Shown here piece after piece: positions 6,834 to 9,729 of a stretch of 9,729 nucleotides of DNA. The notes below the pieces were generated by a model that saw nothing but the letters and a program-made list of their open reading frames with translations, ran no database searches and had not been told where the DNA came from. Location of the stretch: the NCBI GenBank assembly GCA_030620455.1, contig JAUXEQ010000041.1:1-9729 (forward strand), in the 5' to 3' direction. Position 1 is the first letter of the stretch. Each line of letters begins with the position of its first letter. This stretch comes from a bacterium (GTDB lineage Bacteria > UBP14 > UBA6098 > B30-G16). The position numbers and the translations under genes were made by a program.

Positions 6834-7991
6834 ATGATTCGATTCGAATTACTCGCTCGAGATAAAAAAACCAACGCAAGAGCGGGGATACTTCACACTC
6901 CTCGCGGTGATATACCAACGCCGGTTTTTATGCCTGTGGGAACTCAAGGTACAGTAAAGACAATGCCCTGGCGAGATCTGCTAGATTTCGATTTCAGAGT
7001 TGTTCTTGGAAATACTTACCATTTATATCTTCGACCGGGACATGAAATTATTAAACGATTGGGTGGATTGCATAATTTCATAAGTTGGCACAAAGCAATA
7101 CTTACCGATAGTGGTGGTTTTCAGGTTTTTTCACTTACCGATCTAAGAAAGATAACTGATGAAGGCGTTATGTTTCAGTCACACATCGATGGAAGCTATC
7201 ATTTTTTCACTCCAATGAAGGCTATTGAAGTTCAATATGTATTACATCCTGATATTATGATGTCTTTTGATGAATGCACCGATTATCCGTCGACTAAGGA
7301 TAAAGTTGCGAATGCAGTTGAAAGAACTTATAACTGGGCTCGAAGAGGGAGAGATAAATGGATTGAGCTTGCTGAATCAGACAGTGATTCCAACACTATT
7401 CCATCTCTCTTTGGGATAATTCAAGGAGGAGTCTATTCTGAATTACGAAAGATTTCCACAGAGCAGGTTTTATCATTAAATTTTCCTGGTTATGCAATTG
7501 GTGGGCTTTCCGTTGGAGAACCGAAGCATGAGATGTTTGACGCTATTTCTGTTGTTGAACCGCTATTGCCTGTAGAAAAACCACGTTATTTAATGGGTGT
7601 TGGGAAGCCGGAAGATATTATTAAATCGGTTTCAATGGGAATAGATATGTTCGATTGCGTGATACCAACACGAAATGCGAGAAATAGCTCGGTATATACG
7701 TGGAAAGGAAAACAATCTCTTAAGGCTTCATATAACGCTGAGGATCCAAATCCCATCGATTCAAATTGTGGATGCTATACTTGCCGTAACTATTCTAAAG
7801 CATATATAAGACATTTATTTACTGCTGGGGAATTGTTGGGACCTTATCTTGCCACGCATCATTCACTATACTTTTTCTCGGAATTTATGCGCAAAATACG
7901 GGAGACTATTATCAATGGAAATTTTGAAACTTTTATGGAAGAATTTCTTAACACATTTGAACCCAATGCTGGTTCTGAATTAGGAAGATAA
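6834..7991 (+). CDS. tgt: tRNA-guanine transglycosylase (queuine tRNA-ribosyltransferase)
   Basis: Tgt exchanges guanine 34 of Asp, Asn, His and Tyr tRNAs for preQ1, a step of queuosine synthesis. The 385 residues cover the full TIM barrel. Visible motifs are FMPVGTQGTVKTM (32-44), LGNTYHLYLRPG (58-69) and LTDSGGFQVFSL (90-101) with the general base Asp92. Also visible are SFDECTDYP (144-152) and GIIQGGV (194-200). IGGLSVGE (222-229) is followed by DMFDCVIPTRNAR (271-283) with nucleophile Asp274. The zinc site is complete: Cys312, Cys314, Cys317 and His343. A six-residue acidic Ser/Asp stretch (SDSDSN, 182-187) enlarges the loop before GIIQGG compared with the Zymomonas enzyme. The ribosome binding site is weak (AGG 8 nt before the ATG). 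It is the last gene of the surE unit, 33 bp after the glycosyltransferase. No other queuosine gene is seen here. Confidence 0.97.
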   Translation: MIRFELLARDKKTNARAGILHTPRGDIPTPVFMPVGTQGTVKTMPWRDLLDFDFRVVLGNTYHLYLRPGHEIIKRLGGLHNFISWHKAILTDSGGFQVFSLTDLRKITDEGVMFQSHIDGSYHFFTPMKAIEVQYVLHPDIMMSFDECTDYPSTKDKVANAVERTYNWARRGRDKWIELAESDSDSNTIPSLFGIIQGGVYSELRKISTEQVLSLNFPGYAIGGLSVGEPKHEMFDAISVVEPLLPVEKPRYLMGVGKPEDIIKSVSMGIDMFDCVIPTRNARNSSVYTWKGKQSLKASYNAEDPNPIDSNCGCYTCRNYSKAYIRHLFTAGELLGPYLATHHSLYFFSEFMRKIRETIINGNFETFMEEFLNTFEPNAGSELGR

Positions 7992-8040
7992 TCTGACTTT
8001 CTTACTTTATTGAGTATAAGGAATTTAAACAATCAGATAA

Positions 8041-8685
8041 TTAATTCCAGGAAAGACCAACATACACTGCAAAACCACGTGGTTCTACTTCGCCACCATT
8101 CAAAATTGTTACACCCTCGATATCTATGGAATCGTATTTTAATGGAGAACCGTCATAATAAGCAACTTCGCCAAAAAGCCCAATAAAATAAATTTTTGCT
8201 TTAAGAGTTGCCCCTATCATCCAGATTTTTCGCCAGTATTCATGATTTTCATTAAAATGATAATAGGGGATCGAGGAGGTAATGTTTTGTTCAATTTTAG
8301 TGAATACAGTTGAGAATGACACACCACCACCAGCCATTAAATCTATTTCAAAACCTGTGCTTATATCCGCCAATTTAAATCTAAGCCCAGGAGCAGCTAT
8401 TATGCTTATGTATCCAATTCTTCTCCATACTTGTAATATTTCAACAGATGGATCAATAATGCTAAAGTCTACATGAGTTTCCTTTGTGCTATTGAATCGT
8501 AAGCTTAAGTCCAAAAGTAGCGGCTTTGAGGGATTAAAGGTAAGTCCAATTAGTGCGGAATTGCCTGTGCTGCCATCGATATCCTTTGCCTGTGAAGCGA
8601 ACTGACCAAAACCAACACGTAATCCCATTGCTTCTGAGCAAGTTAGAATAATCACTAAAAGTAATATCGTAAGTCTTTTGTCCAT
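8041..8685 (-). CDS. putative small outer-membrane beta-barrel protein
   Basis: I do not recognise a specific family. Residues 1-20 are a signal peptide: basic start MDKR, hydrophobic core LTILLLVIILT, and possible signal peptidase I cleavage after SEA (19) or AMG (21). Cys16 does not sit in a good lipobox (ILTC), so a lipoprotein is less likely. The mature 190 or so residues show repeated amphipathic strands with alternating hydrophobic side chains: PLLLDLSLRF, ISIIAAPGLRFKL, GFEIDLMAGGGVSF, MIGATLKAKIYFIGLFGEVAYY. They end in a strand GFAVYVGLSWN that looks like a C-terminal barrel-assembly signal. This fits an eight-stranded OmpA/OmpW-size porin-like barrel and implies an outer membrane. 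It converges on tgt with a 49 bp gap holding no good terminator. No ribosome binding site precedes the ATG (see the promoter entry). The barrel assignment rests on pattern only. Confidence 0.7.
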   Translation of the reverse strand: MDKRLTILLLVIILTCSEAMGLRVGFGQFASQAKDIDGSTGNSALIGLTFNPSKPLLLDLSLRFNSTKETHVDFSIIDPSVEILQVWRRIGYISIIAAPGLRFKLADISTGFEIDLMAGGGVSFSTVFTKIEQNITSSIPYYHFNENHEYWRKIWMIGATLKAKIYFIGLFGEVAYYDGSPLKYDSIDIEGVTILNGGEVEPRGFAVYVGLSWN

Positions 8686-8691
8686 ATATTG

Positions 8692-8719
8692 AAAATATAA
8701 ATTAATATATACATGTCAA
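8692..8719 (-). promoter_or_regulatory. candidate promoter of the barrel gene, possibly giving a leaderless mRNA
   Basis: On the minus strand a perfect TTGACA (8719-8714) is followed after 16 nt by TATTTT (8697-8692). Counting 6-7 nt from there puts the transcription start at or next to the A of the ATG at 8685. The six bases between (CAATAT) contain no Shine-Dalgarno. The same segment also reads TTG, 17 nt, TATATTTT, which resembles the Bacteroidetes-type promoter TTG-N-TAnnTTTG with its last base changed. Confidence 0.45.
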
Positions 8720-8743
8720 ATTAAAATCTTATTTTTAATTTTT

Positions 8744-8755
8744 TATTTCGAAATA
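8744..8755. promoter_or_regulatory. 12 bp perfect palindrome in the divergent spacer
   Basis: TATTTCGAAATA is a perfect inverted repeat with a central CG, in the 107 bp spacer between the barrel gene and the membrane-protein gene. Its position upstream of both would suit an operator. It is short and AT-rich, and no second copy was noticed, so the call is tentative. Confidence 0.2.
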
Positions 8756-8792
8756 TTTCCTTAAGTCTTATTTTGACGTTTGGAGAACCGAA

Positions 8793-9089
8793 ATGTTTAA
8801 AAAAACTACAGAATTAGCACATCTATCTTTTATATTAGTTATTTTTGGTTTGATTTTACAAACTATATCAATTTATTTTCAAAAAGACTCGGGATTCTTG
8901 TTGGGTTTTTCCATGACACTTTATTTCTCTGCTTTTCCTTTTGCTGTTGCAAGTTTAATTGCAAATTTTAGGTATTCAGATCAAAAGAAATTAGGATTGA
9001 TAGGTTTCATCGAGGTGGGGATAGGGGTTTTACCATTTCTTTTGGCAATTTTATTAATAATCTATGCATATTCAATATCTCCCAGTTAA
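8793..9089 (+). CDS. small integral membrane protein, three predicted helices
   Basis: I do not recognise the family. The 98 residues are mostly three hydrophobic segments: about 12-29 (SFILVIFGLILQTISIYF), 34-58 (GFLLGFSMTLYFSAFPFAV core) and 69-93 (IGVLPFLLAILLIIYAY core). They are separated by short polar loops (QKDS at 30-33; NFRYSDQKK at 58-66). There is no signal-peptide-like cleavage site and no charged residue inside a helix apart from Glu74. GGAG (8782-8785) lies 7 nt before the ATG, which makes expression credible. Its stop is 6 bp before the aspartate kinase gene, so the two are probably co-transcribed. A link in function is unproven; a transport or accessory role would be a guess. 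Confidence 0.75.
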   Translation: MFKKTTELAHLSFILVIFGLILQTISIYFQKDSGFLLGFSMTLYFSAFPFAVASLIANFRYSDQKKLGLIGFIEVGIGVLPFLLAILLIIYAYSISPS

Positions 9090-9095
9090 TTATTT

Positions 9096-9729
9096 ATGAG
9101 AATTATTGTTCAGAAATATGGTGGTAAGTGTATTGGAACTATTCCTGATATTAAAAAAGTTGCTAAGTCGATCGTTGAAAGGCACAAGTCTGGTGAAGGA
9201 TTAGTCGTTGTTGTCTCAGCAATGGCTGACAGCACAGATAAATTATTGAAATCCGCCTATATGGTTGCATCGAAACCCAGAGAACGAGAACTGGATGTGC
9301 TTCTTACTGCTGGTGAAAGAATCTCTATGGCTTTACTGTCCATGGCAATATGGGAGAATGGTGCGTGTGCTATTTCCTTTACAGGTTCGCAAAGTGGCAT
9401 AATTACCGACTATAATCACACTCGAGCGAGAATTGTTGAGATTAGAGCAAATAGGATAATCGAGGAGTTGCAGAAGAATAGGATTGTAATTGTTGCCGGG
9501 TTTCAAGGTGTTTCTGGTAATAGAGAAATAACAACCTTGGGTCGAGGTGGTTCGGATACCACGGCTGTGGCTCTAACATGCGCACTTGGAGCAGAAAGGT
9601 GTGAAATATATAAGGATGTTGAGGGTGTATTTACTATCGATCCGAAAAAATATGCTAATGCGAAACATTTAGATGAAATAAATTATGAGGTTCTTTTCGA
9701 TATGACATATTTTGGGGCTATGGTTGTGC
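9096..9729 (+). CDS. lysC: aspartate kinase, N-terminal part (cut by the window end)
   Basis: Aspartokinase makes aspartyl-4-phosphate, the first step to lysine, diaminopimelate, threonine and methionine. An open frame runs from ATG 9096 through 211 codons to the window edge. Conserved amino-acid-kinase motifs are present: VVVVSAMADSTDKLL (37-51), TAGERIS (71-77) with Glu74, TGSQSGIITDYNHTRARI (around 95-112), VAGFQGVSG, TTLGRGGSDTTAVAL (146-160) and IYKDVEGVFTIDPKKY (around 171-186). One signature is changed: the nucleotide-binding loop KxGGTS reads KYGGKC (7-12), with Lys11 and Cys12 for Thr and Ser. The catalytic Lys7 is kept. The C-terminal ACT domains that give feedback control, or a fused homoserine dehydrogenase, would lie beyond the window, so the isoform cannot be told. 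No Shine-Dalgarno is seen in the 6 bp gap after the membrane-protein gene, which suggests coupled translation. Confidence 0.93.
   Translation, partial: MRIIVQKYGGKCIGTIPDIKKVAKSIVERHKSGEGLVVVVSAMADSTDKLLKSAYMVASKPRERELDVLLTAGERISMALLSMAIWENGACAISFTGSQSGIITDYNHTRARIVEIRANRIIEELQKNRIVIVAGFQGVSGNREITTLGRGGSDTTAVALTCALGAERCEIYKDVEGVFTIDPKKYANAKHLDEINYEVLFDMTYFGAMVV

Noticed and set aside
7989..8040. Inverted repeat TAATCTGA/TCAGATAA between convergent tgt and the barrel gene
   Set aside because: The arms are about 36 nt apart with one mismatch and no T-run after the second arm, so it is not a credible bidirectional terminator.
8636..8640. Lipoprotein signal in the barrel protein (Cys16)
   Set aside because: The preceding residues ILT do not make a proper lipobox, and a signal peptidase I site follows a few residues later.
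8718..8741. 9 bp stem (AAATTAAAA with TTTTAATTT) followed by more T residues, terminator-like
   Set aside because: The stem has no G or C, overlaps the barrel gene -35 element, and no upstream plus-strand gene ends there that it could terminate.

Overview
The window is an AT-rich stretch (GC content looks like about one third by eye) of a bacterial chromosome carrying mostly housekeeping genes. It holds nine complete protein genes, one protein gene cut by the right edge, and one structural RNA. I see no phage, transposon, CRISPR, tRNA or rRNA sequence. A signal-peptide beta-barrel-like protein, an AccA-type acetyl-CoA carboxylase and a RmlD-like/glycosyltransferase pair point to a diderm (Gram-negative) bacterium. 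The large, Alu-domain form of SRP RNA, an archaeal-like phosphohexomutase and frequent TTG starts do not fit Proteobacteria. A low-GC member of the wider FCB/candidate-phylum bacteria is my best guess, but this is inference and I cannot name a phylum.

Layout: positions 1-202 are AT-rich and non-coding. On the minus strand accA (1542-2504) is followed, one base after its stop, by a phosphoglucosamine/phosphomannomutase gene (203-1540). These two form a likely operon linking fatty-acid precursor supply with amino-sugar precursor supply for the envelope. A roughly 160 bp divergent spacer separates accA from a plus-strand unit that starts with the SRP RNA (2665-2939). That RNA is followed 32 bp later by a membrane-anchored TPR protein (2972-3829). 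After a 185 bp AT-rich spacer come surE (4015-4773, TTG start), a RmlD-family reductase (4800-5663, TTG start), a DUF1972-type glycosyltransferase (5673-6800) and tgt (6834-7991), all closely spaced and probably co-transcribed. A convergent gene (8041-8685, minus) encodes a small outer-membrane barrel-like protein with a possibly leaderless promoter. Divergent to it, a 98-residue three-helix membrane protein (8793-9089) lies 6 bp before an aspartate kinase gene (9096 to the window edge, truncated).

The genes serve protein targeting (SRP RNA), tRNA modification (tgt), envelope and surface sugar synthesis (mutase, RmlD-like reductase, glycosyltransferase, barrel protein), lipid synthesis (accA), nucleotide clean-up (surE) and aspartate-family amino acids (aspartate kinase). 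I found no strong evidence of an undescribed system. The points most worth checking are changed signature residues in three otherwise well-conserved enzymes (aspartate kinase KYGGKC, glycosyltransferase E280/Q288, RmlD-like STSG), the SRP RNA-TPR gene linkage with a possible alternative 3' hairpin, and the apparently leaderless barrel gene.
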